Assembly (NCBI GenBank): GCA_034435375.1
Contig: DAOTXR010000054.1
Coordinates: 1 to 46,154 of the forward strand
Length of the DNA: 46,154 bases
Direction: 5' to 3'
DNA from: DAOTXR01 sp034435375
GTDB taxonomy: Bacteria > Chloroflexota > Anaerolineae > Aggregatilineales > UBA3940
The translations under genes and the position numbers were made by a program. This document shows, piece by piece, positions 25,385 through 33,309 of the stretch (position 1 is its first letter; each line of letters opens with the position of its first letter). Below the pieces are notes generated by a model. It had not been told where the DNA came from. It did not search any database and saw nothing but the letters and a program-made list of their open reading frames with translations.

Positions 25385-25936
25385 ATGTCCAACACGTTGA
25401 AGAAGACACTCAAGGGTGTAGGGATCGTCGCTGTCGGGTTGGCAGCTCTGGGAGTGGCCCTTTTTACAGGGGTCGCACTGACGCAGGCGCAAGAGCCGAC
25501 GCCGGAGCCGCCTCCTGGCGGGAGGTATGGCCCGCGCAGCGGCATGATGGGCGGCGGCTATGGCTGGATGGCGGACTATCGTGAGCAGATGCACGCCGCT
25601 CTGGCTGAGGCGCTTGGCATGACCGAAGAGGAGTTCGAAGCGGCGAGGTTTGCGCAGGGTAAGTCCCTGGTGCAGATCGCCGAGGAGCAGGGGCTGTCGG
25701 CGGACGAAGCCAGCCAGGCTCTGGCCGATGCGCGCGCCAAAGTTCTCGATCAGATGGTCGCCGATGGGGTGATCACCCAGGAGCAGGCGGACTGGATGGC
25801 GAGCCACATGCAGGGCGGATCGGCCCAGCGGAGGAGCTTCTATGGCCCCGGCGGCATGATGCTCGGTGGGGGTGGCCGCGGTGCACAAGGGGGGTTTGTT
25901 GGTTGCCCCTACTACACCACGCCTGCCAATCCATAA
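25385..25936 (+). CDS. Secreted DUF2680-domain protein
   Basis: A 183-residue exported protein. Residues 9-31 form a hydrophobic signal segment ending near LTQAQ, followed by a Pro/Gly/Met-rich stretch. The middle (about 65-140) matches the DUF2680 pattern: a helix (LAEALGMTEEEFEAARFAQG), then SLVQIAEEQGLS and a second helix ending VITQEQADWM. The C-terminus is Gly-rich with GGMMLGGGG and a final Cys-Pro-Tyr-Tyr. Met- and Gly-rich extracytoplasmic tails may bind metal, but this is a guess. GGAGATAAAG precedes ATG 25385 and a strong terminator follows, so the gene is monocistronic. No biochemical function is known for the family. Confidence 0.85.
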   Translation: MSNTLKKTLKGVGIVAVGLAALGVALFTGVALTQAQEPTPEPPPGGRYGPRSGMMGGGYGWMADYREQMHAALAEALGMTEEEFEAARFAQGKSLVQIAEEQGLSADEASQALADARAKVLDQMVADGVITQEQADWMASHMQGGSAQRRSFYGPGGMMLGGGGRGAQGGFVGCPYYTTPANP

Positions 25937-25955
25937 GAACGCTTCCCTCACAAGC

Positions 25956-25990
25956 GCCGGGGTGAGCAGTCTGCTCACCCCGGCCTTATT
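25956..25990. terminator. Strong bidirectional terminator
   Basis: A perfect 13-bp stem (25956-25968 with 25972-25984) with loop GTC is followed by CTTATT. It lies between convergent genes (25385-25936 plus, 26007-26870 minus) and could serve both. Confidence 0.85.
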
Positions 25991-26006
25991 CCCCTCATGC
26001 AGCAGC

Positions 26007-26870
26007 TCACCAACCCAGCAGCAGCCCCAATGCTACCGCGATCCCTGCCCCAACCAGCGAGCTGACGAAGTTGACCAGATCGTTGGTGAGCCAGGCCCAG
26101 CCGCGCACCCGCCGAGTCGGCGTGCCGCAGGTGTGGAGGCGCTTCTCGGTGTCCTTGCGGCAGGTGGGGCAGCGATAAATCGCCTGCACCGTAGCGCCCA
26201 GCAGGCTGTCAAACAGCGATCCGGCCAGCCCGCTTAGCACGGCAATCCCCACAACCTGGAGAAGCCGCCCGCCCGCTGGCCCTGTGACGCCCAATCCAGG
26301 GCCGCCGAACAGCCCATCGAGCGCCATGAAGGCCAGGGCGCACAGCGCGATGGCCAGCGCCCCGCCAGCCGTGGCGAGCATTCCCAGCAGCGACACGCCG
26401 CCCGATGTGCCCGGCTCGACTGGCTTCAGGGTGGTGATCAGGCGGGGCGGCGTGTGGCTCAGCACCCCCAGTTCGGTTGCCCAGGTGTCAGCGTTGACGG
26501 AGGCCATCGCGCCCAGGAAGGCGGCGAACAACAGCGCGTCCGACCCGGTCAGGGCGTAGGCGGCGGCGATCAGCGCCCCTGCCCCGCCGTTAGCCAGCGC
26601 CTGCCCAATGTCGCGTGTGCCCCCCTTGTCGAACTTGTCGGCGGCGACGCGCTCCTTTTCGCGCTGTCTGTAGTGCGAGAGCAGCGACGAGAGGACAAAG
26701 AAGGCAATCAGCAGCAGACCCCACACCCAGCCGCCAAAGCCAAAGATGGCCGTGCCGACCATCATAGCGCCCAGCACACCGCTTTTCGAGAGCGAACGGC
26801 GGCGGTAGGCAACAAAGGCAATCGCGGCGCTGAGGACGAAGCCCACGAGGAACTGCCACAAGAGTCGCAT
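26007..26870 (-). CDS. DUF92 family polytopic membrane protein (TIGR00297/VTE6-like)
   Basis: A 287-residue membrane protein with about six to seven hydrophobic segments. The conserved blocks NADTWATELGVLS and EPGTSGGVSLLGMLA are diagnostic of DUF92, the family that includes plant and cyanobacterial phytyl-phosphate kinase (VTE6). In non-photosynthetic bacteria the substrate is unknown; a prenyl or phytyl phosphate is possible. The segment RQREKERVAADKFDKGG is a basic cytoplasmic loop. It stands alone on the minus strand, ending at the shared terminator. A TACAAT hexamer on the minus strand about 50-60 nt upstream of the start may be a -10, without a convincing -35. Confidence 0.85.
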   Translation of the reverse strand: MRLLWQFLVGFVLSAAIAFVAYRRRSLSKSGVLGAMMVGTAIFGFGGWVWGLLLIAFFVLSSLLSHYRQREKERVAADKFDKGGTRDIGQALANGGAGALIAAAYALTGSDALLFAAFLGAMASVNADTWATELGVLSHTPPRLITTLKPVEPGTSGGVSLLGMLATAGGALAIALCALAFMALDGLFGGPGLGVTGPAGGRLLQVVGIAVLSGLAGSLFDSLLGATVQAIYRCPTCRKDTEKRLHTCGTPTRRVRGWAWLTNDLVNFVSSLVGAGIAVALGLLLGW

Positions 26871-27135
26871 GACCAGGCCCCTGGTTTAGATGATGCGGGA
26901 TCAACGCCCAGATTGTACCACGCCTCCCGGCGCGAGAAACATCGAGGGTGTTTCTTTTTCAGGGCAACTTTGGCCCCATCTCTCCGTCGTCGGCGGTTGC
27001 GCCCGGCAGGGGGCGAGGCTGAACCGCCCCAGACGTGAAAACACACCCGAAAACATCTGCTCGGTGTCGCGAACAGGCCAGGAAGCTTATAATGAGCGTC
27101 ATTGACACTCTACTCGATCGCTAAGGAAGCACGCT

Positions 27136-27702
27136 ATGACAGAACCACGTTATCGAGTGATGGCCGAACGGGAAAACGAACAGGGAAAGAAGATCGGCTG
27201 GCGGGCCGCCTGGCTGCGCATCGACTCCGTCGCGGGCGTCATTGCATTGGAGTCGATGGGCGCGTTGGCCAAAAAGTGGGTGATGACATTCCGCCCCGAT
27301 CAGCTTGAAGCGTTCGAGATCGTCATGATCAGCGATGTGATCACACTGTCCCAGACTTACGGCGGCGGTCTGTTGGGTTGGGGCCTAGCTGCGATCATGT
27401 CGCGCTGGGCCAAGCTGCCGGTGATTGAGCTGCGGCAGCCGCTGGGCGAGCCGGGCAACCGGTGGGTGCGCATCCAGGGCACGGGCCTGCAACGCCGCAA
27501 AGCCACCCGCGACCTGGCCCATCAGATCGCCACGCTGCTGAACGAGCGCGGCTACCGGGGAATCCAACCCAACCTGGCCGACGAGACGCTGTGGAAGTAC
27601 CCGATCATTCCCGTGGCCATCGGCTGTGGAATTGTGCTACTGGTCATTGTATGCTTGTTTGCAGCAGTGCTCATCGCAGGATTGCTCGGCAGCTCGTACT
27701 GA
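27136..27702 (+). CDS. Hypothetical protein with C-terminal transmembrane segment
   Basis: Unrecognised 188-residue protein. The N-terminal 150 residues are soluble, mixed alpha/beta in character, with a Gly-rich central stretch (TYGGGLLGWGLAAIM) that could dip into the membrane. A strong hydrophobic segment lies at about 155-183 near the C-terminus. AAGGAAG precedes ATG 27136 by about 8 nt, and a TATAAT hexamer at 27088-27093 is a possible -10 although no good -35 pairs with it. The architecture suggests a tail-anchored protein facing the cytoplasm. A long perfect palindrome follows the stop, between this gene and the convergent CorA gene. Confidence 0.75.
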   Translation: MTEPRYRVMAERENEQGKKIGWRAAWLRIDSVAGVIALESMGALAKKWVMTFRPDQLEAFEIVMISDVITLSQTYGGGLLGWGLAAIMSRWAKLPVIELRQPLGEPGNRWVRIQGTGLQRRKATRDLAHQIATLLNERGYRGIQPNLADETLWKYPIIPVAIGCGIVLLVIVCLFAAVLIAGLLGSSY

Positions 27703-27724
27703 TCCCAAACCGCGATACGATGAC

Positions 27725-27766
27725 ATGATCAGGGCGCCTCGCTCCACAGCGAGGCGCCCTGATCAT
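27725..27766. terminator. Perfect 19-bp inverted repeat between convergent genes
   Basis: 27725-27743 and 27748-27766 are exact reverse complements separated by a 4-nt loop (CCAC). There is no T-run on either side, so it may act as a bidirectional stem-loop barrier or mRNA end stabiliser rather than a classic terminator. Confidence 0.7.
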
Positions 27767-27781
27767 GCCTCAAGACAGCCC

Positions 27782-28714
27782 CTACAGCCAATCTTTGCGG
27801 ATGAAGACGAAGACAATGGCAACAGTAATGGCGACCGTCCCGCCCAGGATGATCAGGAGGGCTGCGGGATGATCTTCAAGCGGCAGGGGAATGTTCATGC
27901 CAAAGATGCTGGCCACCAGCGTCGGCAGCGCCAGGATGATGGTGATGGATGCCAGGAACTTCATGACCACATTCAGATTGTTGGAGATGATCGAGGCGAA
28001 GGCATCCATCATCTGGCTGAGGATGCCGCTTGAGATGGTGGTCATTTCCATCGCCTGCCCGAACTCGGTCAGCACGTCCTCTAGCAGGTCCTCGTCTTCA
28101 GGATACATGGTAAAGAGTCGGCTCTTCTGCAGCCGCCCGATCATCAGCTCGTTGGACTTGAGGGCGGTGGTGAAGAAGGTCAGGCTTTTCTGATACTTGA
28201 GCAACTCCAGCACCTCTTTATTGCGGAGCGAAGCCTGCAACCGATCCTCCAATATATCTACCATGCGGTTGATCTCACGCACATACAGCAGATACTTGCC
28301 GGCAGCCGCCAGCAGCAGATGCAACACAAAGCGGTTGCGCTTGGTGGTGCTGAGGCCCCGCATGCGGCCCGATGCCAGGTCGCTGATGATGCTGGTCTCG
28401 ATCTTGCACACGGTGACGATCACCCGGCTGGTGAGCACGATGCCCAGCGGGACAGTCACGTAAGGGATGTCTGACGTCTCACCCTGGAAGTGCGGGACGC
28501 GCAGCACAATCAGCAGGGCATTTTCGTCGCGCTCGGTGCGGGCGCGCTCATCCAGGTCTAGCGCCGAGGTGATGAAGTCATGCGGAATACCGTATTCCTC
28601 ATGGAGCTGGGCCACCTCGTCGGCCCCCGGCGCCACGAGGTTGACCCAGCAGCCATCGGCCAGATTCTCGGCCCGCTCCAGGCCGACATCGGTGCTTCTG
28701 AGGATCGTGATCAT
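27782..28714 (-). CDS. CorA-family divalent metal ion transporter
   Basis: Pentameric channel for Mg2+ (or Co2+/Ni2+/Zn2+) entry or efflux. The signature GMN at residues 272-274 (in IFGMNIPLP) sits at the end of the first of two C-terminal membrane helices; the rest is the cytoplasmic funnel domain, including a long helical stretch (about 150-250). The periplasmic loop between the helices has LEDHP rather than the MPE of classical CorA, as in many divergent homologues. At 310 residues the size is normal. Its ATG overlaps the stop of the small upstream gene (ATGA), so the two are translationally coupled. The long structured leader upstream suggests expression may respond to the ion. Metal choice cannot be read. 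Confidence 0.92.
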   Translation of the reverse strand: MITILRSTDVGLERAENLADGCWVNLVAPGADEVAQLHEEYGIPHDFITSALDLDERARTERDENALLIVLRVPHFQGETSDIPYVTVPLGIVLTSRVIVTVCKIETSIISDLASGRMRGLSTTKRNRFVLHLLLAAAGKYLLYVREINRMVDILEDRLQASLRNKEVLELLKYQKSLTFFTTALKSNELMIGRLQKSRLFTMYPEDEDLLEDVLTEFGQAMEMTTISSGILSQMMDAFASIISNNLNVVMKFLASITIILALPTLVASIFGMNIPLPLEDHPAALLIILGGTVAITVAIVFVFIRKDWL

Positions 28715-28929
28715 GGCAGCCTCACGTTGCGCTGGCGGCGGGCAAGTTCGCGCCAGGAGTTTTCGCTCTGGTTCAACGCCTTATGCCCGACCAGGTCGGT
28801 GGGCAGGACGGCACGAGAAGCCCGGTAGGTTCTCAGGAACGACAGCGTGCGCACGCCGAACTCTCCCAGCAGAGTCCCGACCTGCTGGGAGAACATCGAG
28901 AGAGCACTGGCGAAGCGGGAGGTCATCAT
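28711..28929 (-). CDS. Small protein translationally coupled to corA-type gene
   Basis: Unrecognised 72-residue soluble protein. It is supported as a gene by AAGGAG (28943-28938) with 8 nt spacing to ATG 28929 and by the 4-nt ATGA overlap with the transporter start. The N-terminal half has amphipathic helix character (SRFASALSMFSQQVGTLLGEF); the C-terminal half is rich in Arg, Asn and Gln. No membrane segment is present. A leader-peptide-like or regulatory role for transporter translation is possible because ribosomes finishing this frame would restart on corA. No family is assigned. Confidence 0.65.
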   Translation of the reverse strand: MMTSRFASALSMFSQQVGTLLGEFGVRTLSFLRTYRASRAVLPTDLVGHKALNQSENSWRELARRQRNVRLP

Positions 28930-29164
28930 GGCTAACGCTCCTTTCTGGGTAGTTTTTTTATGCCCCTCTGCCTTGTGGACAGGGGCATGTCACCACCGGG
29001 AGCGTCAGCCTACAAAGAGGTGAATCCGCCGGAGGGAAGGCCCCTGCTGCTTAACAGGGGGTATGGCATACCTTCAGGTATGCCTGGCGATGACTATGAC
29101 TGGGGTAATCGTCCATGTCTTCCCTGCGGTTTACGTCCGCGTACGGTATTGTCTTACACTCGCC
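28930..29164 (-). ncRNA. Structured 5' leader RNA of the CorA operon, candidate metal-responsive element
   Basis: About 235 nt between the predicted start and the first gene contain several pairings: CCTGGCGA with TCGCCAGG (closing a 5' domain; plus coordinates 29159-29166 and 29083-29090), GGCATACC/GGTATGCC (29065-29084), CCCCTG/CAGGGG (29041-29060), TCACC/GGTGA, and ATGCCCCT/AGGGGCAT (28960-28988) just before the ribosome-binding site. I could not fit it to the M-box, yybP-ykoY or other known metal riboswitches, so it may be new or divergent. Regulation is inferred from location upstream of a metal transporter. Confidence 0.45.
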
Positions 29165-29170
29165 AGGATG

Positions 29171-29179
29171 ATTATATCA
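29171..29179 (-). promoter_or_regulatory. Extended -10 promoter of the CorA operon
   Basis: On the minus strand the sequence TGATATAAT is a perfect TG-N-TATAAT extended -10. No good -35 at 16-18 nt, which extended -10 promoters do not need. The predicted start is near 29164. Confidence 0.6.
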
Positions 29180-29269
29180 CCAATGGATGTCATATGACAC
29201 CCCCCAGAGGAGGGAAATCTGTACTGGCCAGGAAGCTAGTTGGAAGCGAGGCCAGGTCCCGACGCTGCC

Positions 29270-31084
29270 CTACCTCCGCGCCTTGACCAGCGCCTCCAGC
29301 CGGTCGATATAATCTTCCAGCACCTCGAAGGCCGCCTCGACAGGCTCCGGCGTGGCCATGTCCACCCCGGCCAGCCGCACCGCCTCAACTGGGTAGAGCG
29401 ACGCGCCTGCGCTCAGGAAGCGCACATAGTCCTCCGCTGCGCCGGGCATCCCTGACCGCACGCGCCGGGCCAGCGCATTGGCCGCCGAGATGCCGGTGGC
29501 ATACTGGAAGACGTAAAATGGCACGTAGAAGTGGGGGAACTGCGCCCAGGTGATGCCTACTCGCGTGCGGTCGTAGGCCATCTCGCTGCCATAGCCCTCG
29601 GCGAACAGATCGGCGGTCAGCTCGATCAGCGCGTCGGCGTCGAGCGCCTCCCCTGCCTCAACGCGCCGGTGAACTTCCCGCTCAAAGCGGGCCAGCGTCG
29701 GCATCAGGAACAGGTAACGATGGAAGTTGTCCATCGCCTCCTCGATCACCGCGATCTGGAACTCAGGATCGGGATTGTGGTCCAGCAGGTAGGCGCGCAC
29801 CATGGCCTGATGGAAGTTGGAGGCCACCTCGGCTACGAACATGCTGTACTCGGCGTAGACGACGGGCTGGGAGCGATCCGTCAGGTACGAGTGCATGGAG
29901 TGGCCCAACTCGTGAGCCAGCGTGCTGAAGCTGGACAGGTCGTCAGCGTAGCTCATGTGGATGAAGGGATAGGTGCCCGGCGCGCCAAAGGAGAACGCGC
30001 CCTGCATTTTGCCCTGGTAGGGATACACATCCACCCAACGATCTTCCAGGCAGCCGCGCCGCAGAGCGCTCACGTAATCATCGCCCAGCGGAGCCAGCCC
30101 TGCGCTGATCCAGTCCACGGCCTGCTGGTAGGGGATCGTCGGCGTGCAGCGGGTGATCGGCGCCCACACGTCGTAAGGGTAAAGAGCATCGACCCCTAGC
30201 GCCTGCCGCCGGACCGCCCAGTAGCGCTGCCAGGTGGGCAGGTGCTTGCGGCAGGTGTCGATCAGGTTGTCGTGCACCTGGAGCGGAATGTTGTCTTTGG
30301 ACAGCGCCGCCTCGAGCGACGAGCCATAGCGGCGGGCGCGGGCAGCGATCACAGCCCCCTGGACGGCCACGCCGTAGTTAGCCGTCAGGGTGTTCTTGAA
30401 GGCCAGGTGCCCGTCGGCGTAGCTCTCCCAAGCCGTGCGACGCACCTCGCGGTCGGGGCTGAGGAGCAACTGGTCGATGTTGCTCTGCGCCACCACGACC
30501 GATTCCCCGGCGCTGTCCGTCGCCGGTCGCAGAGCCATCTCGCCGTTGACCAACGCCTGGGCCACAACCTCCACCGAGCCAAGCGGGCCTTCCAGCAGCC
30601 CCAGCACCTCCTCGACCTCCCCAGAGCGGACATGCGCTTGCCGCCGGAACAGATCGTCGAAGTAGTGGGCATAGACCGGCAGGCGCGGCTCCTGCGCCAT
30701 CCAGCGCTCCAGCGTGTCGCGGCCCACAGCCAGGATTTCGGGCTGGGCAAAGGCGCATGCTGCCAGCATCCGTCCTCTGAGGGCGCGTGACTGGCTGGAC
30801 ATGGCTGCCGCCTGCGAATCAGTCGTGTCGCAGGCCATTGTCATGTAGGCATAGAAGTACACCGTCAACACACGGCGAAAAGTCTCCTGCCAGGCGTCAA
30901 GCCAATCGGCAAGGACGGCGGGGCTGTCGGCCAGGTGGCCGCGAAAACGGTCAAATGCCGCAAAGCTGGTCTCCAGGGCGCGGACCTCGGCTGCCCAGGC
31001 CTGGCGAGACTCGAAAACGGTGGTGTCGTTCCAGGTGTACTCCACAGGGATTTCACTGCGCAGGGGGAGGGTCTTGGGCGTCAT
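29270..31084 (-). CDS. M3 family metallopeptidase, oligoendopeptidase F-like
   Basis: Cytoplasmic zinc peptidase that degrades short peptides. The zinc-binding HELGH motif is at residues 391-395 (LAHELGHSMHSYL), and the third ligand Glu lies about 25 residues on, in the EYSMFVAEVASNFHQ region. The M3 pattern GAFSFGAPGTYPFIHMSY precedes the site. At 604 residues it has the usual length. AAAGGATG precedes ATG 31084. It is the last gene of a minus-strand group with the MoxR ATPase and YbjN-like protein; about 85 nt separate it from the MoxR stop. Function is firm. Confidence 0.94.
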   Translation of the reverse strand: MTPKTLPLRSEIPVEYTWNDTTVFESRQAWAAEVRALETSFAAFDRFRGHLADSPAVLADWLDAWQETFRRVLTVYFYAYMTMACDTTDSQAAAMSSQSRALRGRMLAACAFAQPEILAVGRDTLERWMAQEPRLPVYAHYFDDLFRRQAHVRSGEVEEVLGLLEGPLGSVEVVAQALVNGEMALRPATDSAGESVVVAQSNIDQLLLSPDREVRRTAWESYADGHLAFKNTLTANYGVAVQGAVIAARARRYGSSLEAALSKDNIPLQVHDNLIDTCRKHLPTWQRYWAVRRQALGVDALYPYDVWAPITRCTPTIPYQQAVDWISAGLAPLGDDYVSALRRGCLEDRWVDVYPYQGKMQGAFSFGAPGTYPFIHMSYADDLSSFSTLAHELGHSMHSYLTDRSQPVVYAEYSMFVAEVASNFHQAMVRAYLLDHNPDPEFQIAVIEEAMDNFHRYLFLMPTLARFEREVHRRVEAGEALDADALIELTADLFAEGYGSEMAYDRTRVGITWAQFPHFYVPFYVFQYATGISAANALARRVRSGMPGAAEDYVRFLSAGASLYPVEAVRLAGVDMATPEPVEAAFEVLEDYIDRLEALVKARR

Positions 31085-31169
31085 CGGTCATCCTTTCGAA
31101 CGAGAGGCGGATTCATCAATCGCCGCCGGGCGCACGGAGGCCGCCCGGCGGCAGGGAACAGACAACTCC

Positions 31170-32096
31170 TTACCAATCGCGGGGCTGCGAAGCCGACGGG
31201 CCTCCCCGCAGCACGCGGCGAGCGCGGGCCACATCGGCCTCGTACTTGAGCAGCACGGTCAGCGTGTTCTCCAGCACCTGGCGGTCGAGCGACTGGGCGT
31301 TGAGCGTCACCAGCGCCCGCGCCCAGTCCAGCGTCTCGCTGACGCTGGGGTTCTTCTTCAGGTCCATCTGACGCAGGTTGTGCACCGCCTCGACGGCCTG
31401 TTGGGCCAGGCGGGGATTCAGCTCCGGCACCTTGATGCGCACAATCGAAAGCTCCTGCTCCACTGTTGGATAGTCGATGTACAGGTAGAGACAGCGTCGC
31501 TTGAGGGCCTCGCTCAGCTCGCGGGTGTTGTTGCTGGTCAGGAATACCGTGGGATGGTGGCGTGCGCCAATCGTCCCAATCTCTGGGATGGTGACCTGGA
31601 AGTCGCTCAACACCTCCAGCAGAAAAGCCTCAAACTCGGCGTCGGCGCGGTCGATCTCGTCGATCAACAGCACCGTGGGGGCGTCGGAGTTGATCGCCCG
31701 CAGCAGAGGACGCGGCAGCAGAAAACGCTCAGAGAAAAACACGTCCTCCTCGGCGGCCAGCCGGTCGGCAGCCTCGGAGAGCGTGGCTGCTTGGGAGAGC
31801 ACGTCAGCCAGCTTGTCGCGCAGAAGCTGGGTGTAGAGCATCTGCTTGGCATACTCCCACTCGTAGAGCGCCTTGCTCTCGTCGAGGCCCTCGTAGCACT
31901 GGAGCCGGACGAGCTGTAAATCCAACGCGGCGGCGACCGCTTTGGCCAGCTCGGTCTTGCCGACCCCCGCCGGGCCTTCGAGCAGCAGCGGCTTGCCGAG
32001 GCGGTCTGCTAGGTAGACCACGGTGGCGATCTCATCGCTGGCGATGTACTGCTGGTCGGCCAGCCGGGACTTCACGATTTCGACGGATGTGAACAT
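31170..32096 (-). CDS. MoxR-type AAA+ ATPase
   Basis: AAA+ ATPase of the MoxR/CoxD class, a chaperone that inserts cofactors or remodels protein complexes. Walker A GPAGVGKT (41-48), Walker B VLLIDE (142-147), sensor-1 Asn in LTSNN (189-190) and the arginine-finger region at ALKRRC are visible. I place the start at ATG 32096 where the conserved domain begins (MFTSVEIVKSRL); the frame is open upstream but that stretch is Arg-rich and not protein-like. Length 308 is normal. The VWA-domain partner that normally neighbours MoxR genes is not in this window; downstream is the M3 peptidase and upstream a YbjN protein 166 nt away. Confidence 0.92.
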   Translation of the reverse strand: MFTSVEIVKSRLADQQYIASDEIATVVYLADRLGKPLLLEGPAGVGKTELAKAVAAALDLQLVRLQCYEGLDESKALYEWEYAKQMLYTQLLRDKLADVLSQAATLSEAADRLAAEEDVFFSERFLLPRPLLRAINSDAPTVLLIDEIDRADAEFEAFLLEVLSDFQVTIPEIGTIGARHHPTVFLTSNNTRELSEALKRRCLYLYIDYPTVEQELSIVRIKVPELNPRLAQQAVEAVHNLRQMDLKKNPSVSETLDWARALVTLNAQSLDRQVLENTLTVLLKYEADVARARRVLRGGPSASQPRDW

Positions 32097-32262
32097 TAAG
32101 ACAGATACCCTCTCACTCAACCTGCGGCCAATGTCCCCCTGAGTATATCGTGATCGGAGCGCAGCAACCCTTGCCATAGCAGGCAGAGGCGGGTCACAGA
32201 CCTGCCCTCGCAGTGCGCTGCGCTGTTGCCCCCACGGGGAGGGCTGTGTCTTGCAATGGCAG

Positions 32263-32835
32263 TTATCCCGGCGCGGAAGCCGTCCCCTCAATCTCAGCGA
32301 TAGCCTGCACCGGCGGCTTGCCGCCGAAGGTCACAGCCATCAGGCCCGGCAGATAGCGGTCGAGGGTCATGACGGCGGGATAGATGGCGTTGCGGATCAG
32401 ATTGAAGGTGAGTGTGGCTCCCTCAAAATCCAGGCTGCTCTTATAGCGGACCTCGCCATCGGTGTAGTCCATCTCAAAGTTGCCGATGCGCATCCCGTAG
32501 TTGGCGCGGGTGATGAACTCGGCCACTGCGCCGCGTTGCTCCTCCGGCACCTTGACCGGCGCGACGGCGTAAAAGATGAACTGTTCCAGATCGACGTGAA
32601 CCTGAGCATAGCAGCGAAACTCGCCAAACTTCCCGCCGAACAGCACACGGTAGGTGGTCGAGTCATCAAGGCGCTGAGGGTGCCACTCGTCATCCTTCAG
32701 GAACTGCTCCACCGTTTCGACGGCCCGCAGGCCGTTGGAGACCGGCGCGGCAGAGCCAGATTGATCGCCGCCGGTTTCGCGCTTGTCTGCGCCGTTGTCG
32801 CTGGGTGGAGCGTTGGGAAGCGGCGTCTCACTCAT
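32263..32835 (-). CDS. YbjN-domain protein
   Basis: A 190-residue cytoplasmic protein. After a disordered N-terminus (1-35) the sequence from AVETVEQFLKDDEWHPQ matches the YbjN fold (related to type III secretion chaperones): an N-terminal helix, strands GEFRCYAQVHVDLEQFIFYAV, a helix with EEQRGAVAEFITRANYGM, and strands GNFEMDYTDGEVRYKSSL. In E. coli YbjN affects motility and stress tolerance; the molecular role is unknown. AGGTGGATCGAC precedes the ATG. It heads the minus-strand group and is divergent from the methyltransferase operon. Confidence 0.82.
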   Translation of the reverse strand: MSETPLPNAPPSDNGADKRETGGDQSGSAAPVSNGLRAVETVEQFLKDDEWHPQRLDDSTTYRVLFGGKFGEFRCYAQVHVDLEQFIFYAVAPVKVPEEQRGAVAEFITRANYGMRIGNFEMDYTDGEVRYKSSLDFEGATLTFNLIRNAIYPAVMTLDRYLPGLMAVTFGGKPPVQAIAEIEGTASAPG

Positions 32836-33011
32836 GTCGATCCACCTCCGTCACTGAGAACTCATGGCATTGCATGGCAGCCTGAGTCTATCACAGGCAG
32901 CACCGGAGGCCAATGGAGAGTCGCGCCGGGGAGCGCTCAACTGGCATCAGGAAGACCGCCGAACCGCTGGATGGCAGGTTGGAGGGGCAGTCTCGTTGCC
33001 AGAAGTCGTGA

Positions 33012-33040
33012 TTGTAATTTAAGCACTCCTCAATTATAAT
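33012..33040 (+). promoter_or_regulatory. AT-rich promoter candidate in the divergent region
   Basis: TTGTAA, a 17-nt spacer and a perfect TATAAT (33035-33040), inside an AT-rich island (33005-33090) that stands out from the GC-rich surroundings. The gap 32836-33188 otherwise holds only this and the next promoter. Confidence 0.6.
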
Positions 33041-33096
33041 TTAGTTGATTAAAAATCATCCGCTGCTCAGCGGGCAAGAATAATCCGCTTGCTCTG

Positions 33097-33124
33097 TTGA
33101 CGGGGCTGGGCCATGGGCCATAAT
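33097..33124 (+). promoter_or_regulatory. Second promoter upstream of the methyltransferase operon
   Basis: TTGACG, 16-nt spacer, CATAAT (33119-33124). Predicted start near 33131, about 180 nt before the gene at 33310, so it would transcribe the gene remnant at 33189 as well. Confidence 0.55.
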
Positions 33125-33188
33125 GGGGATGGTGGTGATTCAAAGGACCACTATAGACAGAAACTCGACTTGGGCTAAGGAGCACTCA

Positions 33189-33272
33189 ATGAACGCCGTC
33201 TTCCTGACCTCCTATCCGGCTGACCCGGAATATCTACAGACGCGCTCCCGGCTGCTGCCCAGCGTGCGGTAA
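33189..33272 (+). pseudogene. Remnant of the C-terminus of an isoprenylcysteine methyltransferase-like gene
   Basis: A 27-codon frame whose end reads EYLQTRSRLLPSVR, closely matching the end of the intact neighbour (DYAQQTRSRLIPGVW). The DNA shares an exact 18-nt block with it (33237-33254 versus 34009-34026), and both stop shortly after. The rest of the gene is missing, so this is most simply a leftover of a duplicated copy removed by deletion. Confidence 0.6.
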
Positions 33273-33309
33273 AAGAGTAGACAGAGTACCTCATCGAAAG
33301 GAAAGACCA

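Noticed and set aside
28953..28988. Hairpin next to a run of seven T bases, looking like a terminator
   Set aside because: On the plus strand the T-run is before the hairpin, and on the minus strand the run is A, so neither strand forms a normal terminator.
28930..29164. M-box (ykoK) Mg2+ riboswitch
   Set aside because: Only TATGCCATAC resembles the M-box; the conserved 5' GGUGAGGCUCC-like element and the loop pairs are absent in the correct order.
32928..32941. GGGGAGCGCTCAAC in the intergenic region before the methyltransferase operon
   Set aside because: Only the core GAGCGCTC matches; one half-site is poor and no sugar genes follow.
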